DNA of 34,508 nucleotides from LGRD01 sp031382215 (GCA_031382215.1 JANMYQ010000017.1:1-34508); one strand, 5' to 3'; shown: positions 8,146 to 15,760, numbered from the stretch's first letter. Translations and numbers: made by a program. Notes: generated from the sequence alone by a model not told the origin.

Positions 8146-8165
8146 TCTCTTGGCCTGATCTCTTG
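8137..8165 (+). repeat. 13-bp tandem duplication over a stop codon
   Basis: TTGGCCTGATCTC occurs twice back to back (8137-8149, 8150-8162), followed by TTG, the start of a third copy. The first copy contains the last codons and the TGA stop of the molybdoenzyme large subunit; the second lies in the gap before the Fe-S subunit. It looks like a slippage duplication that lengthened the intergenic gap without changing either protein. Confidence 0.9.
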
Positions 8166-8181
8166 TTAGAAGGAATCGGTC

Positions 8182-8643
8182 ATGCCCACCACCCTGAACG
8201 TCAACGGCAAAGCCCTCACCGTCAGCGCTGAAGAAGACACGCCGCTGCTGTGGGTGCTGCGCGGCGAACTCAAGCTCACCGGCACCAAGTTCGGCTGCGG
8301 CCTGTCGCTGTGCGGCGCCTGCACCGTGCATCTTGATGGTGAGCCGGTGCGCTCATGCGTCACGCCGCTGTCGGCGGTCGGCACGCGCCAGGTCACGACA
8401 ATCGAAGGCCTGCAGGGTCGCGAAGCCGAGGCCGTGCGCGAGGCCTGGGTGGAACTCGACGTGGTGCAGTGCGGTTATTGCCAGAGTGGCCAGGTGATGT
8501 CGGCCTGCGCGCTGCTGGCCAAGACACCGCAGCCTAGCGATGCTGACATCGACCAGGCGATGGCCGGCAACCTGTGCCGCTGCGGCACCTACCCGCGCAT
8601 TCGCGCGGCGATTCACGTGGCGGCGAAGAAGGCGGCCGGCTGA
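8182..8643 (+). CDS. (2Fe-2S)-binding subunit of the molybdoenzyme (isoquinoline 1-oxidoreductase alpha-like, 153 aa)
   Basis: Residues 1-~75 are a plant-type ferredoxin domain with Cys39, Cys44, Cys47 and Cys59 (FGCGLSLCGAC ... SC). The rest is the second [2Fe-2S] domain with CGYC (97-100) and LCRC (132-134). All eight ligands are present and the length (~150 aa) is normal. It shuttles electrons from the molybdenum centre of the 5875-8145 subunit. It has no signal peptide and is probably exported bound to the Tat-carrying large subunit. AGAAGGA lies upstream of the ATG. In many relatives the small subunit gene comes first; here the order is large then small. Confidence 0.95.
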   Translation: MPTTLNVNGKALTVSAEEDTPLLWVLRGELKLTGTKFGCGLSLCGACTVHLDGEPVRSCVTPLSAVGTRQVTTIEGLQGREAEAVREAWVELDVVQCGYCQSGQVMSACALLAKTPQPSDADIDQAMAGNLCRCGTYPRIRAAIHVAAKKAAG

Positions 8644-8662
8644 ACAGGGGTCGGGTCGGGGC

Positions 8663-9049
8663 TTACTGCAAGCGCCGCGGCGCTTCGCAGACTACGCCGT
8701 GCAGCGGCGCCAGCGCCCCGCGGCGCTCTGGCACCGGCGCCTCGGCGGCGCAAGCTGTTGCGGCGCAAGCTGGTGCGCCGCAGGCCGGCGCCGCCTCGGC
8801 CGTGCACCCGGCCATCTGCGCCCAGCGGCGCTGCAGCCCGCACAGCATGCTCTGGAACGGCGTCGAGAGTTGCGGGTGCTCGGCCAGCAACGCCAGGTTG
8901 TTGCCGATCTTGCGACCCATCAACACGCGGTGCTCGGGGTGCAGTTCGGCCAGCAGGGCCTGGCTGTAGCCGGTCATCAGGGCCAGAGTGCCGGCGAGCA
9001 CGGCTTCGACCGCGGGCAGTTCGAGTTCTTCGCTGGAGCCATCGGGCAT
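8663..9049 (-). CDS. Conserved hypothetical protein behind a Fur box, Cys/Ala-rich tail (128 aa)
   Basis: The ATG at 9049 has GGAGG five bases upstream. Residues ~10-85 are predicted helical (VEAVLAGTLALMTGYSQALL ... LQRRWAQMAG) and resemble small conserved proteins of Burkholderiales with no assigned function. There is no signal peptide. The tail (~80-108) is Ala-rich with four Cys at spacings 8, 5 and 5, arising from a 15-bp DNA repeat. A near-perfect Fur operator lies 56-74 bp upstream of the start, so expression is probably iron-repressed, which suggests a role in iron supply or iron sparing. The gene converges on the molybdoenzyme operon with a 19-bp gap. Function not known; an alternative longer frame in another register is a shadow. 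Confidence 0.72.
   Translation of the reverse strand: MPDGSSEELELPAVEAVLAGTLALMTGYSQALLAELHPEHRVLMGRKIGNNLALLAEHPQLSTPFQSMLCGLQRRWAQMAGCTAEAAPACGAPACAATACAAEAPVPERRGALAPLHGVVCEAPRRLQ
8747..8791. repeat. Three 15-bp direct repeats inside the 8663-9049 gene
   Basis: GGCGCAAGCTGTTGC (8747-8761) and GGCGCAAGCTGGTGC (8762-8776) differ at one base, and 8777-8791 is a more diverged third copy. On the coding (minus) strand each unit adds five residues with one Cys, giving the regularly spaced Cys of the protein tail. Confidence 0.8.
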
Positions 9050-9104
9050 GACAACCTCCGTCGGTGAGAGGAACAGGGAAGGGACAGCGGCCGATGATAT
9101 CGCA

Positions 9105-9123
9105 AATGCGAACGATTCGCATT
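9105..9123. promoter_or_regulatory. Putative Fur box
   Basis: AATGCGAA-CGA-TTCGCATT is a perfect 8-bp inverted repeat with a 3-bp centre. It closely matches the betaproteobacterial Fur operator form (AATGCGAATnATTCGCATT-like). It lies between the minus-strand small gene (start 9049) and the plus-strand binding-protein gene (start 9243), nearer to the former. Ferric uptake regulator binding would repress transcription in iron-replete cells. No -10/-35 pair is obvious to me, so which gene it controls is inferred from distance. Confidence 0.75.
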
Positions 9124-9242
9124 AACTACTGATGCGGATAGAGACGTGGAGGCTGAGCGGGCCGCAAACCTGTGAGAATCCGGCGCGCGCCGGGGCACTG
9201 CTGCCCTGAGCATTTCACTTCAGCGTCATGCAGAGGACCACC

Positions 9243-10391
9243 ATGCTCGAACCCTTCGCCCGCCGGCGCTTGCCCGCGCTGCTCGCAGCGCTGACCGCTT
9301 CAATGTGTCTGGCGGCGGCTGGCTTTGCAGCTGCCCAGGCCCAGCCCAAGGCCCCTGCTGCCGCCGCCGCGCCGGCCCCACTGAAGGTGGCCTTCGTCCT
9401 GCCCAGCCCGGTGGGCCAGAGCGGCTGGAGCTACCAGCACAACCAGGGGCGTCTGGCGATGGAGGCCGCGTTGGGCGGCCAGGTCAGGGCCACGGTCGTT
9501 GAAGGCGTGGCCGAAGGGTCCGCCGCGGAGCGCGTGCTGCGCGACCTGGCCGTGCAGGGCCACCCACTGATCTTTGCCGCCGGGCCGGGTTATGCGCAGC
9601 CGGTGCTGCGCGTGGCGGCGGAGTTCCCGAACGTGAAGTTCGAGCTGGTCGGCAGTGGCCAGAAGACCGCCGCCAACGTGAACACCTACAACGCCCGCTG
9701 GTACGAAGCCCGTTACCTGGCCGGGCTGCTGGCGGGCAAGAGCAGCACCAGCGGCAACGCCGGATACGTGGCGGCCTTTCCGGTGCCCGAGGTGGTGCAG
9801 GGCATCAACGCGTTTGCCTTGGGCATGCGCGCGGTCAACCCGAAAGCGCAGGTGCGCGTGGCCTGGCTCAACAGCTGGATGGATCCCGCGCGCGAGCGAG
9901 AAGCGGCGCTGGCGCTGGTGAGCCAAGGTGCCGACGTGCTGACCCACCACAGCGGCTCCGCCGCGGTGGCGCAGGTGGCGCAAGAGAACTTCAAGACCAA
10001 GGGCGTCAAGTTCATCGCTTACCAGAGCGACATGCTGGCCTTTGCGCCCGACGCGCAACTGGCTGCGGTGACCCAGCACTGGGGCAGCTACTACACCAAT
10101 GTGGCGCAGGCAGTGCTGCTGAAGCAGTGGAAGGCCACCCCGGTATGGGGCGGCATGAAGGACGACCTGGTGCAACTGAGCGCGCTGCAGCTGCGTCTGC
10201 CGCAGGACGTGCGGGTGCTGCTGGACGCCCGCCGCAAGGCCATCGTCGGCGGCAGCCTGAAGCCGTTTGCGGCGCCGCTGACCGACAGCGAAGGCAAGAC
10301 CCGGCTGGCCAGCGGCGCGCTCGACGACGCGGCGATCCTGGGCATGAACTGGTACGTGCAGGGCGTTGTGGTCGGTGCGCCCAAACCCTGA
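9243..10391 (+). CDS. BMP-family ABC transporter substrate-binding protein (382 aa)
   Basis: The mature part is a basic-membrane-protein / PnrA type periplasmic binding protein: KVAFVLPSPVGQSGWSYQHNQGR opens the fold, and AAGPGYAQPVLRVAAEFPNVKFELV and the later GVKFIAYQSDM are typical strands. The family usually binds nucleosides, purines or related compounds for an ABC importer. A signal peptide with a long hydrophobic stretch and an AQAQP cleavage region covers residues ~1-37. ATG 9243 is chosen over ATG 9228 because AGAGGA sits at the right distance before it. No permease or ATPase of this transporter is adjacent, so it must work with components elsewhere or in another role. Its C-terminus converges on the DUF5666 operon. 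Confidence 0.9.
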   Translation: MLEPFARRRLPALLAALTASMCLAAAGFAAAQAQPKAPAAAAAPAPLKVAFVLPSPVGQSGWSYQHNQGRLAMEAALGGQVRATVVEGVAEGSAAERVLRDLAVQGHPLIFAAGPGYAQPVLRVAAEFPNVKFELVGSGQKTAANVNTYNARWYEARYLAGLLAGKSSTSGNAGYVAAFPVPEVVQGINAFALGMRAVNPKAQVRVAWLNSWMDPAREREAALALVSQGADVLTHHSGSAAVAQVAQENFKTKGVKFIAYQSDMLAFAPDAQLAAVTQHWGSYYTNVAQAVLLKQWKATPVWGGMKDDLVQLSALQLRLPQDVRVLLDARRKAIVGGSLKPFAAPLTDSEGKTRLASGALDDAAILGMNWYVQGVVVGAPKP

Positions 10392-10424
10392 CCACCTGAC
10401 CGTGGCTCTTGATCCGGTCGGCAG

Positions 10425-11876
10425 TTACGGCACGCGCCGCACCGTGAGCGCCGCCAGCACACCGCCAACGTAAAGGCCTTCGGCCCGCACCACGTTGCCC
10501 GGCTGCAGTGCGGCCAGGAAGGCGGCCTGCGTCAACGCCTGGCCTTGCGCGTCGAAGAAGTCGGCGCCGTTGGTGTTGACGGCGGTGCCCAGCACGGTGA
10601 GCGTGGTGCCGGCGATCTGGTCAACCGCCCCGCCGACACCGGCCCCGGGCGTGATCCGCGGCAGGCGCTGCACCAGGTCGGCTTCAATCCGGTTGCCGGT
10701 CGCGCGGCCCAGCACCAGCACCTCGTCGCCCACCAGCAAGTTGGAAAGGTTCAGCGCGCCCCCGAGCACCGAGCTGTCGTCCAGCAGGGTGCCCAGGCGC
10801 AGGCGCACCTCCACGCCGGGCAGGTCGAGCAGGTTGAAGCGCCGGCCGGCCACGTCCACGGCGGTCACCTTGCCGCGGCCGTAGGCGTTCAGCACGCTGC
10901 GGTAGAACCCGAGCCGCTCGGCTGTCAGCACGCCGTCGCCGCCGCGGATCCCGCGCACCTCGACCCGGCGACCGTTTGCCAGATCGGCGCGCGTGCCGTC
11001 TTCGAATTGCGTGTTCGCATCCACCTGCACCGGCTGTCCGCCGACGCCATTCAGCAGGAAGCGGCCGGTGCCGCTATCCCACTGGCCGACGAAACCCTGC
11101 AACTGCTGCCTGCGCACGTTGGCGGGCGTGCTGGTGTCGATCAGGCCGACCCGGCTGGCCACCGCGCTGCCGGCCACCGGCGCGGCTTCGAGCAGCACCC
11201 GCACCAGTTGCCCCGGCGCTGGCGGGGTGCTGCCGAAGCCGACACGCTCGGCGCGCGAAATGTCGATGCTCAGCCCGCCCAGGCTCAGCGTGCCGTCGGC
11301 CACCGCACTGATCAAGCCGGTCAGCTGCGCTGTGCCCGAAACCGATTCACGCTGCACCCAGGTGGCGTGCAACGAACCGTCGGCGGCGCGAAAGCCCGAC
11401 ACCTGCAGCCGGTCGCCCAGCCGCAACTCGCTCGTGCCGGCCACGCCTGCGAACACGGTGGTCTGGTCGATCTGCACCCTTTGGCCCAGTACGCGCAGGC
11501 TCAGCGCGCCGGGCGCTTCGTCGATGCTGCCGCGCAGCAGGCTTTCGTAGGCGAGCCGGTTGGCCGTGCCACTGGCACCATCGGCCGCCAGGGTGCCGGT
11601 CACGTTGACGACCATGCCGACGCGCAGGTCGGCCTGCGTGGCGCCGGCCGTGCCATCGACCGAGATCTGCGCCTGCGTCACATCGAAGTGGATGCCGCCC
11701 ACGATCACGCTGCCGAAGCCGTTGATCACGCCGGTGGTCTGCGTGTCGGGCGCCGCGCCGGTGCCGTCTTGGCCCACCCCGCCGCAACTGGAGGTGAGCA
11801 ACAGGCTGAAGCCCGCCAGGCTGGCGGCCAAGGCGCCGAGCAGACGCTGCGCCCAGGATCGATTCGACGGTTTCAT
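10425..11876 (-). CDS. DUF5666 repeat lipoprotein (483 aa)
   Basis: A lipoprotein signal ends at Cys31 (LLLTSSC), so the protein is probably anchored in the envelope. The mature part is built of about six units of 55-70 residues beginning near 49, 116, 187, 261, 335 and 416. Each has the pattern G-V/I-I-..-F-x-V/L-x-G-x-x-V-D/N ... L-x-x-G-x-x-V-x-V-x-G, which is characteristic of DUF5666 beta-strand domains. The first unit (INGFGSVIVGGIHFD) is nearly identical in wording to that of the divergent gene at 12903-14714. The ATG at 11876 overlaps the stop of the DUF6502 gene by 4 bp, so the two are translationally coupled. No catalytic motif is visible; the biological role of the family is not established. 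Confidence 0.88.
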   Translation of the reverse strand: MKPSNRSWAQRLLGALAASLAGFSLLLTSSCGGVGQDGTGAAPDTQTTGVINGFGSVIVGGIHFDVTQAQISVDGTAGATQADLRVGMVVNVTGTLAADGASGTANRLAYESLLRGSIDEAPGALSLRVLGQRVQIDQTTVFAGVAGTSELRLGDRLQVSGFRAADGSLHATWVQRESVSGTAQLTGLISAVADGTLSLGGLSIDISRAERVGFGSTPPAPGQLVRVLLEAAPVAGSAVASRVGLIDTSTPANVRRQQLQGFVGQWDSGTGRFLLNGVGGQPVQVDANTQFEDGTRADLANGRRVEVRGIRGGDGVLTAERLGFYRSVLNAYGRGKVTAVDVAGRRFNLLDLPGVEVRLRLGTLLDDSSVLGGALNLSNLLVGDEVLVLGRATGNRIEADLVQRLPRITPGAGVGGAVDQIAGTTLTVLGTAVNTNGADFFDAQGQALTQAAFLAALQPGNVVRAEGLYVGGVLAALTVRRVP

Positions 11877-12742
11877 TCTTTCTCTCCCTGAGGGGCCGCG
11901 GGCGCCGAGGCCACCGCGGGTTCTTCGAAGTAATAGATGCCCAGGGTCACGCGGCGCGCGCCGGGCAGGGGTGCGGCGTCGCCGCCGTCGTGTTCGATCA
12001 AGGTGTTGCGCGTGTTGGCCAGCGCCTGCAGCCCGGTCTCGCGCAGCTTGCCGCGCACCGCGTCGACGTGCTCGGCTGGAATGTGATCGGCAAACACGCG
12101 CTGCTGCAGCCAGGCCTGCTCGGGCGGGTGCGCCAGGTTGTGTTCGATCGCGCCCAGCAGGTCGGCTGCGTGCTGGCCCAGCAGCGCGATCTTGCGCACG
12201 TCGGTCTGCTGCGGCACGTAACCTCGGGCGGCCAGGCGCAGGCGCCCGTCGTCGGTGGCCGACAAGGCGCCGGCATGCTTCAGTTCATCCAGCACGGCCC
12301 GCGCCGGCATGTCGCCGCTGTGCCTGCGCACCAGCGCCGCGAACTGTTCGGTGTCCAGCGCGGTCGGCTCGCCACCTCCCGGCGGCGTGTGCTCGCGCAG
12401 CCAGCCCACCACCACCTTGGCGGCGCGGTTCATCGTGTGGGCCAATTGAGAGTTGCTGGAGTTGCTGGCGTTGCCGTCGCTGCCGGCGTCACCTTGCGCG
12501 CCTTGGCCATTCAGCGCCTGCAGCCGCGCGACTTCCTTGCGGTTCAGCCCGGTAATGACCGAGATGCGCGAGGCCGTCTGCTTGCGCCCCTTGAGCGCGA
12601 AGTCGCGTTCGGCCACATCCACATACGTGCGGCGCGCCAGCTCGGCAAATTCATCGTAGGCCAGGCCGTGGCGCAACAGCACCTTCACCAGCGGGCGCAG
12701 CAGCAGCAGCACGGCGTTGTGAAGGGCTTGGCGAAGGTTCAT
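11873..12742 (-). CDS. DUF6502 family protein, probable transcription regulator (289 aa)
   Basis: The N-terminal half (~1-80) reads like a winged or helix-turn-helix domain: YDEFAELARRTYVDVAE, then TASRISVITGLNRKEVARLQAL, where SVITGLNRKEV has the spacing of a turn plus recognition helix. A Gly/Asn/Ser-rich linker (~79-97) separates a mostly helical C-terminal part (~98-289) that ends in a charged, Ala/Pro-rich tail. There is no signal peptide or membrane segment, so it is cytoplasmic. It is the first gene of an operon with a DUF5666 lipoprotein and is divergent from a second DUF5666 gene. The 160-bp gap carries two related palindromes. I infer that it controls both transcripts through these sites; the family itself is annotated only as a domain of unknown function. 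Confidence 0.85.
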   Translation of the reverse strand: MNLRQALHNAVLLLLRPLVKVLLRHGLAYDEFAELARRTYVDVAERDFALKGRKQTASRISVITGLNRKEVARLQALNGQGAQGDAGSDGNASNSSNSQLAHTMNRAAKVVVGWLREHTPPGGGEPTALDTEQFAALVRRHSGDMPARAVLDELKHAGALSATDDGRLRLAARGYVPQQTDVRKIALLGQHAADLLGAIEHNLAHPPEQAWLQQRVFADHIPAEHVDAVRGKLRETGLQALANTRNTLIEHDGGDAAPLPGARRVTLGIYYFEEPAVASAPAAPQGEKE

Positions 12743-12810
12743 CCGATGGGTTGGGCAGGCAAGGGCGGGCAGGGCGGGGCGGGCTGCAGCAATGCAGCAA
12801 TTGTTTACCA

Positions 12811-12834
12811 AATTTGGGTTCCGATTCCCAAATT
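12811..12834. promoter_or_regulatory. Palindrome 1 in the DUF6502/DUF5666 divergent promoter
   Basis: AATTTGGG (12811-12818) and CCCAAATT (12827-12834) are perfect inverted arms around an 8-bp spacer. A nested CCAAATTTGG palindrome begins at 12808. The half-site TTTGGG(A/T) recurs in the second palindrome 22 bp further on. This is a probable operator, with DUF6502 as the candidate binder. Confidence 0.65.
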
Positions 12835-12838
12835 CTAC

Positions 12839-12867
12839 TTGCGTGTCGGATAGTTTGGGAAAATAAT
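12839..12867 (+). promoter_or_regulatory. Candidate sigma-70 promoter for the 12903 gene
   Basis: TTGCGT (12839-12844) and AATAAT (12862-12867) are separated by 17 bp. The A/T-rich -10 stands out in this G/C-rich window and lies 35 bp before the ATG. The second palindrome overlaps the -10, and the first ends just upstream of the -35. Assigned by eye from consensus similarity. Confidence 0.45.
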
Positions 12868-12871
12868 CCCA
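12856..12871. promoter_or_regulatory. Palindrome 2 in the DUF6502/DUF5666 divergent promoter
   Basis: TGGGA-AAATAA-TCCCA is a perfect inverted repeat. Its left half extends to TTTGGGAA (12854-12861), matching the right arm of palindrome 1 read on the other strand (TTCCCAAA, 12825-12832). The shared half-site suggests one DNA-binding protein occupies both. Confidence 0.6.
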
Positions 12872-12902
12872 TGCATCAACCCTCTCCAAAAAGGAATTGC
12901 CA

Positions 12903-14714
12903 ATGAACACCTTCTTCCAGCGGATCGTCGGCGGCGTCGCCGTCGCCGCCACGGCACTGCTCGTCGCCTGCGGCGGTGGCTCGGACGCTGGCGGCGCCGC
13001 CGCCGAAGCGGCCTATCAGGGCACGATCAACGGCTTCGGCAGCGTGATCGTGAACGGCGTGCGCTTCGATGACAGCGCCGCGCGCATCAGCGTCGATGAC
13101 GAGGTCGTCAGCGTCGGCTCGCTCAAGCTCGGCATGCGTGCCGACGTGACCGGCAGCGTTTCCTCCGACGGCAGCAGCGGCAGCGCCAGCAGCTGCGTTG
13201 TCGACACCTCGGTGCGCGGGGCGATTGCCTCGATCGACACGGCGGCGAGCCGCTTCACCATCCGCGGCATCTCGGTGCAGGTGGACGACAAGACCGTGTT
13301 CGAAGGCGCCGGCAACCTGGCGGCACTCAAGGTGGGCGACTGGGTCGAGGTGCACGGTTCGGTGGACTTCACCAACCGCGTGGTGCAGGCCACGCGCGTG
13401 GAGGTGAGGCCGCCTGAGGAGGTCGGCCGCATGGTGCTGTTCGGCAAGGCCACCGGCGTGACGGCCACCAGCTTCACCTTGGGCGACCTGACGGTGAACT
13501 ACGCCGCGGCGCGACTGATCGGCTTCGACAACAACACGATCACCGAAGGGGCGGTGGTGCGCGTGCGCTCGAACGTTTCGCCGGTGGGCAACGTGCTGCA
13601 GGCCACTGTGGTCAAGGCCGTGAAGGCGCCGCGTTTGCTCGACGGCACGCCCGCCGCCGTCGAAGGCCGGGTGCAGCAGTTCGTCAGCGTCAGTGACTTC
13701 CTCGTCAGCGGCACCGCGGTAGACGCCAGCAGCGCCGAATTCCAGTTCGGCAGCGCCGCCGACCTGTCCGAAGGCAAGCGCGTGATCGTCTACGGCACGC
13801 TCGCCAACGGCAAGATCATCGCGAAGAAGATCCGCATCTTCCGGCCCGACCTGGACGGCGAGGTGCGCCTGATCGGCATGGTCAGCGACTATGTTTCGGT
13901 CGCGAGCTTCAAGGTGCGCGGCGTGGCGGTAGACGCCAGCGCGGCGGTCTTCGAAGACGGCACGGCGGCAGAACTGATGGACGGCCGGCTGGTCGAGATC
14001 AAGGGCCAGAGTGCAGGTTCGGTTGTGAAGGCCACCCGGGTCGAGTTCGAGGAAACCCGCAACGGCGCGAACGCGGTGCTGACCGGCGTCGTGAGCGGCT
14101 TTGTCTCGACCGCCGACTTCAAGGTCGCCGGCAAGGCCGTGAAGGTGGCGGCCGACGTGCGCTACGTCAACGGCACAGTGGCCGACGTGATCGACGGCGC
14201 CAACCTGTGGCTCACCGGCAGCACCGATGCGGCCGGCGTGTTCGTCGCCAGGCTGGTGATCGTGTCGCCGTTGCGCATCATCGGCCCGACGCAGGCGGCC
14301 GGCACCGTGGCCGACGTGGGGGCCGACGGCTCGTTCAAGCTCAACGGCAGCTTGGTCACCACCTCGGCGACGACGCGCTTCATCGGCGGCACGGCCGCCA
14401 ACGTGGTGGCCGGCACCTGGGTGGTCGTCACCGGCAAGGTCACCGCGGGCGTGCTCGCCGCGGCCACCGTCACCTTCCCCGGCCAGCGCGGCAGTGACGA
14501 ATGCAAGGCCTTCAAGATCGAAGGTGTGGTGTACGACTACTCGTCGGTCAGCAGCTTCAAGCTGTTCGGCCTGACAGTCGATGCCAGCGCGGCGAGGTTC
14601 GAGGGCGGTATCGCCGCCGATCTGGCCAACGGCAAGATTGTCGAAGCCTGCGGCAACGAGCTGCCGCTGGCCGGTGTGCTGAAAGCGCTGAAGGTGGAGT
14701 TCAAGAGCCGGTGA
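12903..14714 (+). CDS. DUF5666 repeat lipoprotein with eight tandem units (603 aa)
   Basis: AAGGA precedes the ATG at 12903. The signal peptide ends in LVAC with the lipidated Cys at 23, followed by a GGG linker. The mature protein is almost entirely eight consecutive units of about 60 residues starting near 40, 106, 181, 255, 325, 395, 467 and 541. Units 4, 5 and 8 are the most alike (F-V-S-V-x-x-F-x-V-x-G-x-A-V-D-A-S-x-A-x-F). Each unit ends in L/V-x-x-G-x-x-V-x-V-x-G ... V-x-A-x-x-V-x-F, consistent with small beta barrels in a string. Cys98, 534 and 583 are the only other Cys. It is divergent from the DUF6502-DUF5666 operon and followed by a strong terminator, so it is a single-gene transcript. 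Role unknown; an extended surface or periplasmic scaffold is an inference. Confidence 0.9.
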   Translation: MNTFFQRIVGGVAVAATALLVACGGGSDAGGAAAEAAYQGTINGFGSVIVNGVRFDDSAARISVDDEVVSVGSLKLGMRADVTGSVSSDGSSGSASSCVVDTSVRGAIASIDTAASRFTIRGISVQVDDKTVFEGAGNLAALKVGDWVEVHGSVDFTNRVVQATRVEVRPPEEVGRMVLFGKATGVTATSFTLGDLTVNYAAARLIGFDNNTITEGAVVRVRSNVSPVGNVLQATVVKAVKAPRLLDGTPAAVEGRVQQFVSVSDFLVSGTAVDASSAEFQFGSAADLSEGKRVIVYGTLANGKIIAKKIRIFRPDLDGEVRLIGMVSDYVSVASFKVRGVAVDASAAVFEDGTAAELMDGRLVEIKGQSAGSVVKATRVEFEETRNGANAVLTGVVSGFVSTADFKVAGKAVKVAADVRYVNGTVADVIDGANLWLTGSTDAAGVFVARLVIVSPLRIIGPTQAAGTVADVGADGSFKLNGSLVTTSATTRFIGGTAANVVAGTWVVVTGKVTAGVLAAATVTFPGQRGSDECKAFKIEGVVYDYSSVSSFKLFGLTVDASAARFEGGIAADLANGKIVEACGNELPLAGVLKALKVEFKSR

Positions 14715-14725
14715 GCCACCGGCTC
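14705..14725 (+). other. Perfect hairpin across a stop codon
   Basis: GAGCCGGT (14705-14712) and ACCGGCTC (14718-14725) form an 8-bp stem with a 5-nt loop. The TGA of the DUF5666 gene (14712-14714) sits at the top of the left arm and in the loop. The terminator hairpin starts 7 bp later, so the transcript end carries two stems in tandem. Confidence 0.7.
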
Positions 14726-14731
14726 GGCACT

Positions 14732-14763
14732 GGGGGCGCGGCGCCATGTCGCGCCCCCATTTT
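14732..14763 (+). terminator. Rho-independent terminator of the 12903-14714 gene
   Basis: GGGGGCGCG (14732-14740) pairs with CGCGCCCCC (14750-14758) around a 9-nt loop, followed by ATTTTCGTTT. This is a strong GC stem with a short U-rich tail on the plus strand. It also separates this gene from the convergent receptor gene ending at 14771. Confidence 0.85.
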
Positions 14764-14770
14764 CGTTTGG

Positions 14771-15760
14771 TCAGTTTGCGGTGGCGCCGCTTTCTTTCAC
14801 GACCTTGCCGAGCCGCGGCACGTCGGCCTTGATCAGCGCCGCAAGTTCGGCTGGCGGCATGCCCGACAGGTCGAGCCCCAGTTCGCCGAGCTTCTTGCCA
14901 ATCTCCGGCATCTTCAGGATGCGCCCGATCTCGGCGTACAGCCGCTCCACGATCGCCGGCGGTGTGCCGGCCGGCGAGAACACCGCCTGCCACGAGCTCA
15001 GCTCATAGCCGGCCAGGCCCGACTCGGCCAGGGTCGGCACCTCGGGCGACACCGCCGAGCGTGTGGCCGTCGTCACCGCCAGCGCGCGCAGCTTGCCGGC
15101 CTTGACGTGCGGGATCGCGCTGGCCACGTTGTCGAACGCCACCGGCAAGGTGCCGCCCAGCAGCTCGGGCAACATCTGCCCGCTGCCGCGATAAGGGATG
15201 TGCTGCATGCGCACCCCCGCCATCGTCTTGAACAGTTCGCCCGAGATGTGCTGCGAGGTGCCGTTGCCGGCCGAGCCGTAGGAATACTTCTCGGGGTTGG
15301 CCTTCAGCAGCGCGATGAACTCGGCCACGCTGCTGGCCGGCACGCTCGGGTGTACCAGCAGCATGTTGGGCTGCGTAGCGTACAGCGTGATCGGCGCGAA
15401 GCTGGTGACGGGGTCGTAGGTGAGCTTGTCGTACAGCGAGGCATTGATGGCGTGCGAGCTGATCGTGCCGCCGCCGATCGTGTAGCCGTCGGGCGCGGCG
15501 CGCGCCAGTTCGGCGCTGCCGGCCGAGCCACCCTGGCCGGCCTTGTTTTCGATCACCAGCGGCTGGCCCAGCGCGAGCGCGAGCTTTTCGCCGATCACGC
15601 GGGCCAGGATGTCGGTCGTGCCGCCGGGGGCGAACGGCACGATGTAGCGGATCGGCTTGCTCGGCCACGGCGCGTTGGCCTGCGCGATTACGGCCCACGA
15701 GGCCGGCAGCGCCAGCGACGTGCCCAGGGTCTGGAGAAACAGGCGTCGGGATGAGGTCAT
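14771..15760 (-). CDS. Tripartite tricarboxylate transporter (Bug) substrate-binding protein (329 aa)
   Basis: A twin-arginine-like signal (RRLFLQTLG, hydrophobic run, AQANA) spans ~1-30. The mature part shows the Bug/TctC signature: WPSKPIRYIVPFAPGGTTD at the start, then GYTIGGGT, LLKANPEKYSYGSAGNGT and HIPYRGSG. Such receptors bind carboxylates or other small polar ligands in the periplasm. No TctA/TctB membrane genes are adjacent; in Burkholderiales most Bug proteins are orphans like this. It is divergent from the Ldh2-family dehydrogenase with a 76-bp gap, so a shared carboxylate substrate is plausible but not shown. Confidence 0.94.
   Translation of the reverse strand: MTSSRRLFLQTLGTSLALPASWAVIAQANAPWPSKPIRYIVPFAPGGTTDILARVIGEKLALALGQPLVIENKAGQGGSAGSAELARAAPDGYTIGGGTISSHAINASLYDKLTYDPVTSFAPITLYATQPNMLLVHPSVPASSVAEFIALLKANPEKYSYGSAGNGTSQHISGELFKTMAGVRMQHIPYRGSGQMLPELLGGTLPVAFDNVASAIPHVKAGKLRALAVTTATRSAVSPEVPTLAESGLAGYELSSWQAVFSPAGTPPAIVERLYAEIGRILKMPEIGKKLGELGLDLSGMPPAELAALIKADVPRLGKVVKESGATAN

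Noticed and set aside
9180..9193. CCGGCGCGCGCCGG palindrome upstream of the BMP gene as an operator
   Set aside because: Made only of G and C in a G/C-rich region, where such palindromes arise by chance; no second copy or promoter context.
9228..9242. Earlier ATG at 9228 for the BMP receptor
   Set aside because: The AGAGGA ribosome-binding site lies inside that extension and at proper distance from ATG 9243.
12876..14993. 705-codon open frame on the minus strand across the eight-unit lipoprotein gene
   Set aside because: Antisense shadow: the plus-strand protein has a signal, lipobox and repeats, while this frame is His/Asp/Arg-rich and has no recognisable motif.
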